Shown: piece after piece, positions 46,730-56,083 of the stretch | How the letters are laid out: each line of letters starts with the position of its first letter | Position numbering within the stretch: the first letter of the stretch is position 1 | NCBI RefSeq assembly: GCF_002796605.1 | Contig: NZ_CP024923.1 | Location: forward strand, 1,426,001 to 1,490,000 | Source of the DNA: Sphingomonas psychrotolerans | Lineage (GTDB): Bacteria > Pseudomonadota > Alphaproteobacteria > Sphingomonadales > Sphingomonadaceae | Reading direction: 5' to 3' | Length of the DNA stretch: 64,000 nucleotides | The notes under the pieces: generated by a model | Seen by the model: the letters and a program-made list of their open reading frames with translations, nothing else | Told to the model about the DNA's origin: nothing | The model's database searches: none | Made by a program: the position numbers and the translations under genes

Positions 46730-49241
46730 GAATCTGCTCCCAGGATGGCGAATGGCCGGATTTCGGCGAGATGCTTGTGCAGATGCGAATCGGCGCCCGC
46801 GGCGCGTTCGGCCCAAGGGTCGTCCTGGCTGAAGGTCTGCGAGTGGAGAAAGCGCGCGGCGAGCGCGTCGCGGTTCCCGGAATCGTCGACGATGCGCGCC
46901 TTGACGTATTCGACCCCGACGCGCTCGATCCACGGCGCGGTCCGCTCGAGGTAGCGGGCCTCCTCGCGGTAGAGCTGGATGAAGGCCGCGCAATAATGCA
47001 GCGCCTCTTCCTCGGTGGCGACCTTGCATAGGAAATCGGTGGCGCGGACCTTGATCCCGCCATTGCCGCCGACGCTGAGCTCGTAGCCCGAATCGACGCA
47101 GACCACGCCGAAGTCCTTGATCGTCGCCTCGGCGCAATTGCGCGGACATCCGGATACCGCGATCTTGAATTTATGGGGCATCCAGCTGCCCCACGTCATC
47201 CGCTCGGTCTTGACCCCGAGCCCGGTCGAATCCTGCGTGCCGAAGCGGCACCATTCGGAGCCGACGCAGGTCTTCACCGTGCGTAGCGACTTGCCATAGG
47301 CATGGCCCGAGACCATCCCCGCGGCATTGAGATCGGCCCAGACCGCGGGCAGATCCTCTTTCTTGATCCCGAAGATGTCGAGCCGCTGGCCGCCGGTCAC
47401 CTTGACCATCGGCGCATCGTATTTCTCGACCACGTCGGCGATCGCGCGCAGCTCCCTGGGGCTGGTGATCCCGCCCCACATCCGCGGGACCACCGAATAG
47501 GTGCCGTCCTTCTGGATGTTGGCGTGCATGCGCTCGTTGACGAAGCGGCTCTGCTCGTCGTCCTTATATTCGCCCGGCAGCGCGCACAGCAGATAGTAAT
47601 TGAGCGCGGGGCGGCAGCTCGAGCACCCGTCGGGGGTCGACCAATGCAGCTTCTGCATCACTTCGGGGATCGAGCGCATGTCCTGTGCGACGATTTCGCG
47701 GCGAACATCGTCATGGCCGAAGCTGGTGCATTTGCACATCGTCTTCGGCCCGGCCTCGACGGCGTCGCCGAGCGTCAGCGCAAGGAGGTTCTCGACCAGC
47801 CCGGTGCACGACCCACAGCTCGCCGAGGCCTTGCAGCCGGCGCGCACTGCGTCGAGGCTGCATGCGCCCTTTTCGATGCAGGCGACCACCTGCCCCTTGG
47901 AAACGCCGTTGCAGCCGCAGATCTCGGCATCGTCCGAGAGCGCCGCAACGGCCGCCTTAGGGTCCGCCTGCCCCCTCCGGAGGCGAAGGCTTGGCCGAAG
48001 ATCAGTACGTCTCTGAGTTGGGACACGTCCTCCTGCTTCTTGAGCAAGTCGAAATACCAGCTTCCGTCGCCGGTATCGCCGTAGAGCACCGCGCCCACGA
48101 TGCGGTCGTCCTTGACCACGACGCGCTTGTAGACCCCGCGCGATGCATCGCGCAGCACGATGTCCTCGGCGCCGTCGCCGCCCGAGAAGTCGCCCGCCGA
48201 GAAGACGTCGATCCCCGAGACCTTGAGCTTGGTCGACGTGACCGAGCCCTTATAGCCGCTATGCTTTTCGACCAGCCCGTCGGCGAGCGCGCGGCACATC
48301 TCCCAGAGCGGCGCGACCAAGCCATAGACCTGCCCGGCATGCTCGACGCATTCGCCGACCGCGAGGACATTAATGTCGCTGGTCACCATGTGATCGTCGA
48401 CCTGGATGCCGCGGCCGACCGCGAGGCCGGCTTCGCGCGCGAGTGCGGTGCTCGGACGGATGCCGACCGCCATCACCACGAGGCTGGCGGGGATCACCCG
48501 GCCGTCCTTGAGCTTGACTCCCTCGACCGCGTCGGTGCCGAGGATCTCGGCAGTGTCGGCGCCGGTGAGGATCGTCTGCCCGCGCGCCTCGAGCGCGGAC
48601 TTGAGCAGCCACCCCGCCGCCTCGTCGAGCTGGCGCTCCATCAAGGTCGGCATCAGATGGAGCACGGTGACCTTCATCCCGCGCAGCGTCAGCCCGTGCG
48701 CCGCTTCGAGCCCGAGCAGCCCGCCGCCGATCACCACTGCGTCGCCGCCCCTGTCCGCCGCGACGAGCATCGCGTCGACATCGCTCATGTCGCGGAAGCT
48801 GATCACTCCGGGCAGGTCCTTGCCGGGCACCGGGATGATGAACGGGTCGGAGCCCGTCGCGATCAGAAGCTTGTCGTAACCGAGCGTGCGACCGCCGCGC
48901 GACGTGACGGTCCGCGCCTCGCGATCGATCGCCACCACCGGGTCGCTCGAAATCAACTCGATGCCATTGTCGCGATACCAGTCGAGCCCGTTGATCACGA
49001 TCTCGTCGAAGGTCTTCTCGCCGGCGAGCACCGGCGAGAGCATGATCCGGTTATAGTTCACGTGCGGCTCGGCACCGAAGATCGTCACGCGGTAGCGCCC
49101 GGAATCGCGCGCCAGCAATTCCTCGACCGCGCGGCAACCTGCCATGCCGTTGCCGACCACCACCAGATGCTCGCGGCGCGCAGGCACCTCGGGTGCCCCC
49201 TCCGCCGTTTCGCCGGTCCAGCCTTCGCCAATCAGCTCCAT
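46726..49241 (-). pseudogene. nirB: Nitrite reductase large subunit, split by a one-base frameshift
   Basis: Two frames together make one NirB of about 838 residues. The N-terminal part (start ATG 49241) has FAD and NAD domains (VVVGNGMAGCRAVEELLARD, VVIGGGLLGLEAA) and is in frame to DVLIFGQAFASGG. The C-terminal part resumes with ADPKAAVAALSDDAEICGCNGVSKG, the BFD-like cysteines and siroheme/4Fe-4S cysteines (CVGSEWCRFG, SGCPRNCAEA). The break is at a run of five G (plus-strand C5 at 47971-47975); a sixth G would restore GGGQADPK and the full frame. It is either a mutation, a homopolymer base-call error or, less likely, slippage. It is first in the nirB-nirD-nasA-cobA operon. Confidence 0.88.
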
Positions 49242-49251
49242 GCCCAAGCTC

Positions 49252-49314
49252 CAAAACGCAAAAAGGCCGCCATGCAGGCCGTCGGAGAGTTCCGACGCCT
49301 GCATGGCGGCCTTG
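49252..49314 (-). terminator. Leader terminator in front of nirB
   Basis: On the minus strand a 16-bp perfect stem (AAGGCCGCCATGCAGG with its complement), extended by an inner 7-bp stem, is followed by TTTTTGCGTTTTG. It ends about 10 bases before the nirB ATG. An intrinsic terminator placed between promoter and first gene implies control by antitermination. The nasT-encoded ANTAR protein is the obvious candidate. Confidence 0.85.
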
Positions 49315-49358
49315 CCATTCACCCTGACCGGCGGTGTGCCGATCGATGCATCACCGGT

Positions 49359-49372
49359 TCCCGACCCTGGGA
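49359..49372 (-). promoter_or_regulatory. ANTAR-target-like hexaloop hairpin in the nirB leader
   Basis: On the minus strand TCCC AGGGTC GGGA forms a four-pair stem with a six-base loop having A at position 1 and G at position 4, the pattern reported for ANTAR RNA targets. It lies upstream of the leader terminator. The narK leader has a near-identical hairpin (52097-52112). Confidence 0.55.
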
Positions 49373-49467
49373 GCAGTGACTATGTCTCGTTCGAGCGTCC
49401 TTGCCCGATCAAGCGCATGATGCTGATTCCCGCACCGCGTATCAAGTGCGAATTTTGCATTGCAGCA

Positions 49468-50667
49468 TTAAAGCGCCCAGTCGAGCTGCAGCCACAGCCT
49501 TCGCGTGTCGGTGGCGAACAGGTCCGCATGGTAATCGGCGTAGCGCACCGAGAGCGTCGTCTTGCCCAATTTGCCGCTGGCGAGCAGATTGAGCTCGTCG
49601 CCATAATGGCGGACCAGCCGGTCGCTCTCGAAGCGGTGATACGCCGCCTGCAGTGTCACGCCCTTGAACGGTCCTGCCGCCTTCCAGCCATAGCCGAGGC
49701 TGCCATAGAGATCGCGCACCCCGTCCGGCGGCGTGGTCAGCAACTTGTCGGCCCAGCCCTGGAATTTGAAGTTGGTGCCTAGCGGAAACTGGAACGACGT
49801 CAGCGCCACACCCTCGTCCGCGCCCAGAACCTCGTAACCCGCGCCGAGCTTGAAGCCTGATACCTCGAGCCCGGCATCGAGCAGGTAATAGTCCGCGCGA
49901 TAATCGTTCGGATTGCGTCCATATTCCGACTGGGTCGCGTAGCTTGCCTGGTATGACAGCTTCGCCACCGCCGACAGCTTCTGCACACCCGCCAGCCGCA
50001 CCCCATAGCTTTGGCTCGACAGCCGATAGCCCTGCACCGCCGCTTCGTCCTGATCGATCAGATAGGCGAAGCCGGTGAGCGTCCCGACCGGCGTCGCATA
50101 AGACAAGTTGGCGAAGATATTGTCGCCGCGGATCGCCGGCTGTCGCGCGCCAGTGCCTTCGACACCCCAGATCGTCCGGACGCTCCAGGCATAGCTGACA
50201 TCGGCCTTGAGCCCCTTGATCGGCGTGAGTTCGACTCGCACCGCGTCGAAGGTCTGGGCATTCTGGCGGAAGGGCCCGTTTCCGACGAAACGTTCGTCCT
50301 CCAGCGCGATCCGCTGCCGCCCGGCCGTGGCCGCGAAGGCTTTGGTCTTGTACTGGAGTTGCGCCCGATAGAGCGCGACATTCTCCGGATCCGCGACCAG
50401 CGGCCGCGTCGCGGATCCGTGGAGCCCGTCATAAAAGTCGTCGACCACCGCCATCGTGCCCTGGGCCTCGACCAGAGCGGTCCATGGCCCGGTCGAGGCT
50501 TGCACCCCGGCGCGCACGCGCAATGTCAGCGCCTCGGCGTCTTCGGCGAACCCGTCCTGCTCGACATGCTCGTAGCGCGCACGCGCCTCGACGAGCGGCT
50601 TGATGTCCTGGGCGCAAGCCGGCGCCGCGGCGGCCAATGCGGCGCCCGCCAACAACATCGATCTCAT
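49468..50667 (-). CDS. Alginate-export-type outer membrane porin in the nitrate cluster
   Basis: The 399-residue protein has a signal peptide (MRSMLLAGAALAAAAPACA) and alternating amphipathic strands of a beta-barrel, with aromatic girdles and a C-terminal strand LWLQLDWAL. It resembles the alginate_exp family porins. It follows the narK-like gene by 50 bases on the same strand, so it probably helps nitrate or other anions cross the outer membrane. The ATG at 50667 is preceded by a G-rich ribosome site. Confidence 0.82.
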   Translation of the reverse strand: MRSMLLAGAALAAAAPACAQDIKPLVEARARYEHVEQDGFAEDAEALTLRVRAGVQASTGPWTALVEAQGTMAVVDDFYDGLHGSATRPLVADPENVALYRAQLQYKTKAFAATAGRQRIALEDERFVGNGPFRQNAQTFDAVRVELTPIKGLKADVSYAWSVRTIWGVEGTGARQPAIRGDNIFANLSYATPVGTLTGFAYLIDQDEAAVQGYRLSSQSYGVRLAGVQKLSAVAKLSYQASYATQSEYGRNPNDYRADYYLLDAGLEVSGFKLGAGYEVLGADEGVALTSFQFPLGTNFKFQGWADKLLTTPPDGVRDLYGSLGYGWKAAGPFKGVTLQAAYHRFESDRLVRHYGDELNLLASGKLGKTTLSVRYADYHADLFATDTRRLWLQLDWAL

Positions 50668-50717
50668 CTCGATCCCCCTCTGCGGGACGGAGGCGCGGAG
50701 CCCCCGTCCCGTGCCGT

Positions 50718-51992
50718 TCAGATACGCGCGCCGCTGGTCCAGGTCGAGCGCCAGCGCGCCTTGACCAGCATCAGCCCGGCCAGTGCGATCAGCGCCAGCC
50801 CCGCGAAGATCAGGAACCCCGCCGAGAAGCTCCCGGTCAGCTGCTTGGCGAAACCCAGCGACGAGGCGAGGTAGAAGCCGCCGATCCCGCCGGCCATGCC
50901 GACCAGCCCGGTCATCACCCCGATCTCGGCCTGAAAACGCTGCGGCACCAGCTGGAACACCGATCCGTTGCCGGTGCCGAGCGCGAGCATCGCGAGGACG
51001 AACAGCGCCAGCGCGCTCGCCACGCTCTGTGCCATGCTCACCCCGGCCAGCGCCAGCGCCGCGACGACGAACACCGCCGACAGCGCCTTGACCCCGCCAA
51101 TGCGGTCGGCCAGCGCGCCGCCCAGCGGCCGTATCAGCGATCCGGCGAACACGCAGGCGGCGGTGCAATAACCCGCGGTGATCGTGCTCAGCCCGAACCG
51201 GTCGGTGAAGTAGATCGGCAGCGACGCCGCCAGCCCGACGAACCCACCGAAAGTGACTGCGTAGAAGGCCATCAGCCACCACGCATCGGGCAGCTTGAGC
51301 GGCTGGAAATAGGCCGTCAGCTTCTTGGGCGCGGGCGCATTGGGCGCGTCCTTGGCCATCAGCATATAGGCGACGAAGACGAGCGTCAGCGGGATGCAGG
51401 CGAGCCCGAGCACCGAATTCCACCCGAAGAGCTTGGCGAGCGTCGGCGCGAACAAGGCGGCGAGCACGGTGCCCGAATTGCCCATGCCGGCGAGCCCCAT
51501 CGCCTTGCCCTGATGCTCGGGCGGATACCAGCGGCTGGCCAGCGGCAATGCGATCGCGAAGCTCGCCCCGGCAAAGCCGAGGATCACGCCCAGCGCCAGC
51601 GTGCCCGCGAAGCTGTTCACTCCCATCACCCAGGCAATGAACAGCCCGACGATCACGATGACCTGGCTGATCGCCCCCGCGCGCTTGGGTCCGATCCGGT
51701 CGACCAGCAGCCCGTTGACGACGCGCAGCAATGCGCCCGCCAGGGTTGGCGTCGCCACCATCAATCCCTTTTGCGCCGCGGTCAGCTGCAGTGCCTTGGC
51801 GATGTCCGGCGCCAGCGGCCCCAGCAGCACCCAGACCATGAAGGCCAGATCGAAATAGAGAAACGCCGCGATCAATGTCGGCGTATGTCCCGACTGCCAG
51901 AAGCTCGATTTGGCCCGCGCCGGGACCGGATCAACATCCGCCCCGCCGCCCGCATAATCGAAGCCTTCGCGCATCAGTTCTGCAATCTTCAT
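50718..51992 (-). CDS. NarK/NasA-type MFS nitrate/nitrite transporter
   Basis: The 424-residue protein has about 12 membrane segments and the nitrate-porter signatures of the NNP family: GFAGASFAIALPLASRWYPP with the following HQGKAMGLAGMGNSG, and later GLVGMAGGIGGF. The conserved start FDLAFMVWVLLGPLAPDI is present. I chose the ATG at 51992 (MKIAELMREGF). A leader with hairpin and terminator lies between it and nasS, and the porin gene follows. It likely imports nitrate for NasA. Confidence 0.92.
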   Translation of the reverse strand: MKIAELMREGFDYAGGGADVDPVPARAKSSFWQSGHTPTLIAAFLYFDLAFMVWVLLGPLAPDIAKALQLTAAQKGLMVATPTLAGALLRVVNGLLVDRIGPKRAGAISQVIVIVGLFIAWVMGVNSFAGTLALGVILGFAGASFAIALPLASRWYPPEHQGKAMGLAGMGNSGTVLAALFAPTLAKLFGWNSVLGLACIPLTLVFVAYMLMAKDAPNAPAPKKLTAYFQPLKLPDAWWLMAFYAVTFGGFVGLAASLPIYFTDRFGLSTITAGYCTAACVFAGSLIRPLGGALADRIGGVKALSAVFVVAALALAGVSMAQSVASALALFVLAMLALGTGNGSVFQLVPQRFQAEIGVMTGLVGMAGGIGGFYLASSLGFAKQLTGSFSAGFLIFAGLALIALAGLMLVKARWRSTWTSGARI

Positions 51993-52023
51993 CGCCCGAA
52001 CTCCCCGGTGCCTTGCAGGCACG

Positions 52024-52075
52024 AAAAAAGCCGCCTCCGGCCTCGTGCACATGGCACCGACCGGACAGCGGCTTT
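52024..52075 (-). terminator. Leader terminator in front of the nitrate transporter gene
   Basis: On the minus strand AAAGCCGC pairs with GCGGCTTT and an inner CCGG with CCGG, followed by TTTTTTCG. It ends about 32 bases before the transporter ATG. Together with the upstream hexaloop hairpin it forms an attenuation leader like the one at nirB. Confidence 0.8.
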
Positions 52076-52096
52076 GCTGATGTTGTGAGAAGCGCC

Positions 52097-52112
52097 GTCC
52101 CCGCGCTGGGAC
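52097..52112 (-). promoter_or_regulatory. ANTAR-target-like hexaloop hairpin in the transporter leader
   Basis: On the minus strand GTCCC AGCGCG GGGAC forms a perfect five-pair stem with a hexaloop bearing A1 and G4. It lies just upstream of the leader terminator. The stem and loop frame (CCC-AGNGNN-GGG) matches the nirB leader hairpin at 49359-49372. Confidence 0.6.
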
Positions 52113-52199
52113 AGCCCTTCATGGACGCGCTACATCGCGCGTTGCTTCATAGCTTCATCAACCAGAAACATTTCGCAAGTGCAAAAAACTTATCCGTGA

Positions 52200-53405
52200 T
52201 TACCGCGCAAGTGCAGCAAGGTATCCCTGCAGATCGTCGGGATCGAAAACGGCGCCGTCGAAGAAGCGATCGGGACCCAAGGTCAGCGCCCCCTGATGCG
52301 CTCCCACCGCCAGCGGCGCGGCGAGCGCCCCCTCCAGTTTCATGCTCGCCCCTGGCATCGGCAGCCCCGCTCCGCCCAGCGCGCGGCGATAGATATCGGG
52401 CCGGAACACGTCCGCGGCCTGGCGCTCGGTCGCCGGATCGGCCTTGACCATCCCCCAACGCACCAATTGCGAATAGATCCACAGCGCCTGGCTGCGCCAC
52501 GGGAAGCCTGCAGCCTCGCGGTGGAACAACAGGAAATCGGGAATATCGACCGGCGCGTCGCCGCGGCGCAGCATGAGCTTGCCGCGCAGCGCCGCCATGA
52601 TCCATTCGGCAGGCTGGCCGACATGCTCCGGCCGTTCGAGCAATATCGCAAGCTCCTCGCGATTGGCCGGATCGTCGCACCACGCCGCCGCCTGCGACAC
52701 CGCGACCAGCAACCGGTCGACCGTCTCGGCGTTGGCCTCCATCCAGTCGGTGCGCATCGCCAGCACCTTCTCGACGCCGCGCCGCCAGATGTCGACGCCG
52801 GCCGCGACGATCTCGCCTAGCCCTTCTGCCACTGCGGCGGTGTTCCACGGTTCGCCTGCGATGAACCCGTCAATCTCGCCCAACCGCAGCGCCTCGCCCA
52901 TGAACGAAGGCGGCAGCACGCGCAGATTGACGTCACGATCGGGATCGACTCCGGCAAAACCGAGCCAGTAACGCAGCATCAGCGCGTGGCTGGAGAAGCG
53001 ATGGACCACGCCGATCACCGGCTTGCGCCGGTACAGCCCGATCGCATTGGCGAAATCATGCGCGACGGCTTCGGGATCGTGCACCCTTTTGGCAGGATCG
53101 GGATCTAGCGCCTCCGCGAACGCGTTCGCCATCACCAGCGCATTGCCGTTGACGTTGAGTTTGAACGGCGCCGAGATCGCCGCGGGATGCTGGCTGAGCC
53201 CGAGATTGACGGCAATCGCCAGCGGCGCGAGCATGTGCGCCGCCTGCACCTGGCCATAAACCAGCCGATCGCGCAGCGTCGCCCATGAGGTAGTGCGCAC
53301 GAGGCTGAGGTCGATCCCCTGCGCCTCGGCAAAGCCCTTGGCCCGCGCGACGACCAGGGGTGCGCTGTCGGTCAGCGGCAGGAAGGCAATCGATAGCGGA
53401 GTCAT
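52200..53405 (-). CDS. nasS: Nitrate sensor NasS (CmpA/NrtA-like)
   Basis: The 401-residue protein is a nitrate-binding domain of the CmpA/NrtA type without a secretion signal, as in cytoplasmic NasS. Segments include LPLTDSAPLVVARAKGF, APFKLNVNGNALVMAN and FIAGEPWNTAAV. In the established Paracoccus/Azotobacter system, NasS holds NasT inactive until nitrate or nitrite binds. Its ATG overlaps the nasT stop (TAATG). The transporter leader follows directly downstream. Confidence 0.92.
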   Translation of the reverse strand: MTPLSIAFLPLTDSAPLVVARAKGFAEAQGIDLSLVRTTSWATLRDRLVYGQVQAAHMLAPLAIAVNLGLSQHPAAISAPFKLNVNGNALVMANAFAEALDPDPAKRVHDPEAVAHDFANAIGLYRRKPVIGVVHRFSSHALMLRYWLGFAGVDPDRDVNLRVLPPSFMGEALRLGEIDGFIAGEPWNTAAVAEGLGEIVAAGVDIWRRGVEKVLAMRTDWMEANAETVDRLLVAVSQAAAWCDDPANREELAILLERPEHVGQPAEWIMAALRGKLMLRRGDAPVDIPDFLLFHREAAGFPWRSQALWIYSQLVRWGMVKADPATERQAADVFRPDIYRRALGGAGLPMPGASMKLEGALAAPLAVGAHQGALTLGPDRFFDGAVFDPDDLQGYLAALAR

Positions 53406-53983
53406 TACAGCCCCCCCAACAGGCTATGGGCGGTGATCAGCGCGTCGGCGACATCGGCGATGCGCTTGCTCTGGCTCATCGCAGTCGAGCGCAGCAGCGT
53501 GTACGCCTCGGGCTCGGACAGTCCGCGCGTCTGCATCAATATCGCCTTGGCGCGATCAATCACCTTGCGATCGGCGAGCGCGGTGCGCGCCTCGTCGAGC
53601 TCGGTCTGCATCCGGGCGAAGGCATTGAAGCGGCGGATCGCAAGATCGAGGATCGGCTTGACCCGGTCCTTGCGCAGCCCGTCGACGACATAGGCAGATA
53701 CGCCAGCGTCGATCGCCGCGCCGATCATCGCGTCGTCGGACTGGTCGACGAACATCGCGATCGGCCGGGCCAGCGCGCGGCTGACCGCGAGCATCTCCTC
53801 CAGCGTATCGCGGCTGGGGCTGCCGAGGTCCATCAGCACCACGTCGGGCGCCATCCGCTCGATCTTGGCGACGAACGCGCCTTGCGGCGGCACGACGTGA
53901 ATGTCGTCATAGCCCGCGTCCCGCAGCCCCTCTTCGAGCACGGTCGCGCGCAAGCCGCTGTCGTCGACGATCACGATCCGCAA
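53405..53983 (-). CDS. nasT: Nitrate-responsive antiterminator NasT (receiver-ANTAR)
   Basis: The 192-residue protein has a receiver-like domain (RIVIVDDSG, DVVLMDLG) and a C-terminal ANTAR RNA-binding domain (about 135-190, with RKVIDRAKAILMQTRGLSE and AYTLLRSTAM). I prefer the TTG at 53983, preceded by GGAGGA, because the family starts with the RIVIVDD strand; an ATG at 54040 is also possible. It is predicted to bind the leader hairpins of the transporter and nirB units and prevent termination. It is coupled to nasS. Confidence 0.92.
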   Translation of the reverse strand: MRIVIVDDSGLRATVLEEGLRDAGYDDIHVVPPQGAFVAKIERMAPDVVLMDLGSPSRDTLEEMLAVSRALARPIAMFVDQSDDAMIGAAIDAGVSAYVVDGLRKDRVKPILDLAIRRFNAFARMQTELDEARTALADRKVIDRAKAILMQTRGLSEPEAYTLLRSTAMSQSKRIADVADALITAHSLLGGL

Positions 53984-54036
53984 GGACGCACTTCCTCCAG
54001 GAGTCGCGGCCTGATGCAGGCCCGCGCCGTCACCGG

Positions 54037-55710
54037 TCAATCATCGATCGACCGCTTGTAGGTCTCGGGCAACAGGAACAGTCCCAGCACCAGGGTCACC
54101 ACCGCGGCGATCACTGGATACCAGAGCCCGTAATAGATGTCCCCGGTCGCCGCGACCATTGCGAACGCCGTCGCCGGCAGGAACCCGCCGAACCAGCCAT
54201 TGCCGATATGATAAGGCAGCGACATCGACGTGTAGCGGATGCGGCTCGGGAACAATTCGACCAGCATCGCCGCGATCGGCCCGTAGACCATCGTCACCAG
54301 CAGCACGAGCAGCGTCAGCACCAGCACCACCACCGGCTTGTTGATCCGCGCCGGATCGGCCTTGGCCGGATAGCCCGCCTCGGTCAGCGCGGCCTTCGCC
54401 GAGTCCTGGAAATCGGCGATGCCGATCGTCGCCACCGCGCCTTCGGTCAGCACTTCCTTGCGCGGATCATAAGCGGGGATCTGCCGTGCGCCGATCTGGA
54501 TCATGGCAGTCGTACCCGCCGGCGCCTCGACGTTGCGATAGCCGATGCCCTGCTTGGCGAGAAACGTCTTGGCGATGTCGCAACTGGAGCCGTCGAACTT
54601 GTTCTTGCCGATCGGATCGAACTGGAACGAACATTCGGCCGGATCGGCGGTCACCGTCACCGGCGCGCTGCGCTGTGCGTGCGCCAGCGCCGGGTTCGCG
54701 GCCTCGGTCAGCAGCCCGAACAGCGGGAAATAGCTCGCCGCCGCGATCGCACAGCCGGAGAGGATGATCGGCTTGCGGCCGATCCGGTCGCTCAGCCAGC
54801 CGAAAAACACGAAGAAAGGCGTGCCGATCGCCAGCGCGATCGCAATCAGGATGTTGGTCGTCCAGCCATCGACCTTGAGAGTCTTTTCGAGGAAGAACAA
54901 AGCGTAGAATTGCCCGGTATACCAGACCACCGCCTGCCCCACGACGGCGCCGAACAACGCGATCAGCACCAGCCGCAAATTGCCCCAGCGCCCGAACGCC
55001 TCGGTCAACGGCGCCTTGGAAGTGGTGCCCTCGTCCTTCATCTTCTGGAACACCGGGCTCTCGTTGAGCTGGAGCCGGATCCACATCGATACCCCGAGCA
55101 GCACGATCGAGATCAGGAACGGGATCCGCCAGCCCCAGGCGGCGAATGCTTCTTCGCCCAGCAGAGTGCGCGAGACGATCACCACCAGCAAAGCCGCGAA
55201 CAATCCCAGGGTCGCCGTGGTCTGGATCCAGCTCGTATAGAGCCCCCGCTTGTGGTTGGGGGCATGCTCGGCGACGTAGGTCGCTGCGCCGCCATATTCG
55301 CCGCCGAGCGCCAGCCCCTGCGCCAATCGGAGCACGACAAGGATCACCGGCGCGGCGACGCCGATCGTCTCGTAGCTCGGCAGCAGCCCGACCGTGAAGG
55401 TCGAAAGGCCCATGATCGCCATGGTCACGAGGAAGGTGTTCTTGCGCCCGACAAGGTCGCCGATCCGGCCGAACACCAGCGCCCCGAACGGCCGTACCGC
55501 GAAGCCGGCCGCGAAGGCGGCGAGCGCGAAGATGAACCCGGTCGTCTCGTTGACGCCCGAGAAGAATTTGGCCGAAATGATCGTCGCGAGCAGCCCGTAG
55601 AGGTAGAAATCATACCATTCGAAGACCGTGCCGAGCGAGGAGGCGGCGATCACCAGTTTCTCGTTCTGCGTCGCCTTGTGATGGTCGGGCTGCCCCGCTG
55701 CTTCGGCCAT
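54037..55710 (-). CDS. MHS-family MFS transporter with a large soluble insert
   Basis: The 557-residue protein has the metabolite:proton symporter signatures: SLGTVFEWYDFYLYG at the start, RPFGALVFGRIGDLVGRK between helices 2 and 3, and RLAQGLALGGEYGG. Between later helices (about 370-470) lies a non-membrane insert with two cysteines (AECSFQF, SSCDIAKTFL), which probably faces the periplasm. The ATG at 55710 is preceded by GAGGGGAG. Substrates in the family are organic acids or osmolytes; this one is unknown. It lies upstream of nasT but is not obviously a nitrate gene. Confidence 0.88.
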   Translation of the reverse strand: MAEAAGQPDHHKATQNEKLVIAASSLGTVFEWYDFYLYGLLATIISAKFFSGVNETTGFIFALAAFAAGFAVRPFGALVFGRIGDLVGRKNTFLVTMAIMGLSTFTVGLLPSYETIGVAAPVILVVLRLAQGLALGGEYGGAATYVAEHAPNHKRGLYTSWIQTTATLGLFAALLVVIVSRTLLGEEAFAAWGWRIPFLISIVLLGVSMWIRLQLNESPVFQKMKDEGTTSKAPLTEAFGRWGNLRLVLIALFGAVVGQAVVWYTGQFYALFFLEKTLKVDGWTTNILIAIALAIGTPFFVFFGWLSDRIGRKPIILSGCAIAAASYFPLFGLLTEAANPALAHAQRSAPVTVTADPAECSFQFDPIGKNKFDGSSCDIAKTFLAKQGIGYRNVEAPAGTTAMIQIGARQIPAYDPRKEVLTEGAVATIGIADFQDSAKAALTEAGYPAKADPARINKPVVVLVLTLLVLLVTMVYGPIAAMLVELFPSRIRYTSMSLPYHIGNGWFGGFLPATAFAMVAATGDIYYGLWYPVIAAVVTLVLGLFLLPETYKRSIDD

Positions 55711-55812
55711 GAATCGCTCCCCTCTTGTTATTCGGCACCCAAACCACATGCGGGCGCGGCTGCAAACCCCCTTGCGCTTCACAGCGGCGGCGCATCGGAC
55801 TAAGCAGCGGCC

Positions 55813-56079
55813 ATGATCGACCGCTTCTTCCTTTCTCACCCGCGCAGCGTCGGCGAGAGCTATGCCGCGCACGCCCGCACTGCCGCGCGCTTCGGCTTCA
55901 CCATGATCGTCGGGGGGGCCGCCTGTCTCGTCCACGCGCTGCTGCCGAACCTGTTCGCCCGCACCGCGAGCGACACGGTCAAGAAGCTCTACGGCCAGAT
56001 GAAGGCGCGCCAGCCGGCCTTCTCGCAGGAGCGCCCGGCGTTCCAGCAGCCCGAGTGGCAGATCGAATACGAAATCTAG
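55813..56079 (+). CDS. DUF6356 family protein
   Basis: The 88-residue protein, MIDRFFLSHPRSVGESYAAH onward, has one membrane segment (about 28-46, FTMIVGGAACLVHALLP) and a soluble C-terminus. This small family is typical of sphingomonads and has no known function. It is followed four bases later by the FAD-binding protein gene, so the two are probably one transcript. Confidence 0.78.
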   Translation: MIDRFFLSHPRSVGESYAAHARTAARFGFTMIVGGAACLVHALLPNLFARTASDTVKKLYGQMKARQPAFSQERPAFQQPEWQIEYEI

Positions 56080-56083
56080 CCGC

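Noticed and set aside
53983..54040. The longer nasT frame beginning at the ATG at 54040
   Set aside because: The extra 19 residues precede the conserved receiver strand and lack similarity to it, while the TTG at 53983 has a good ribosome site; kept only as an alternative.
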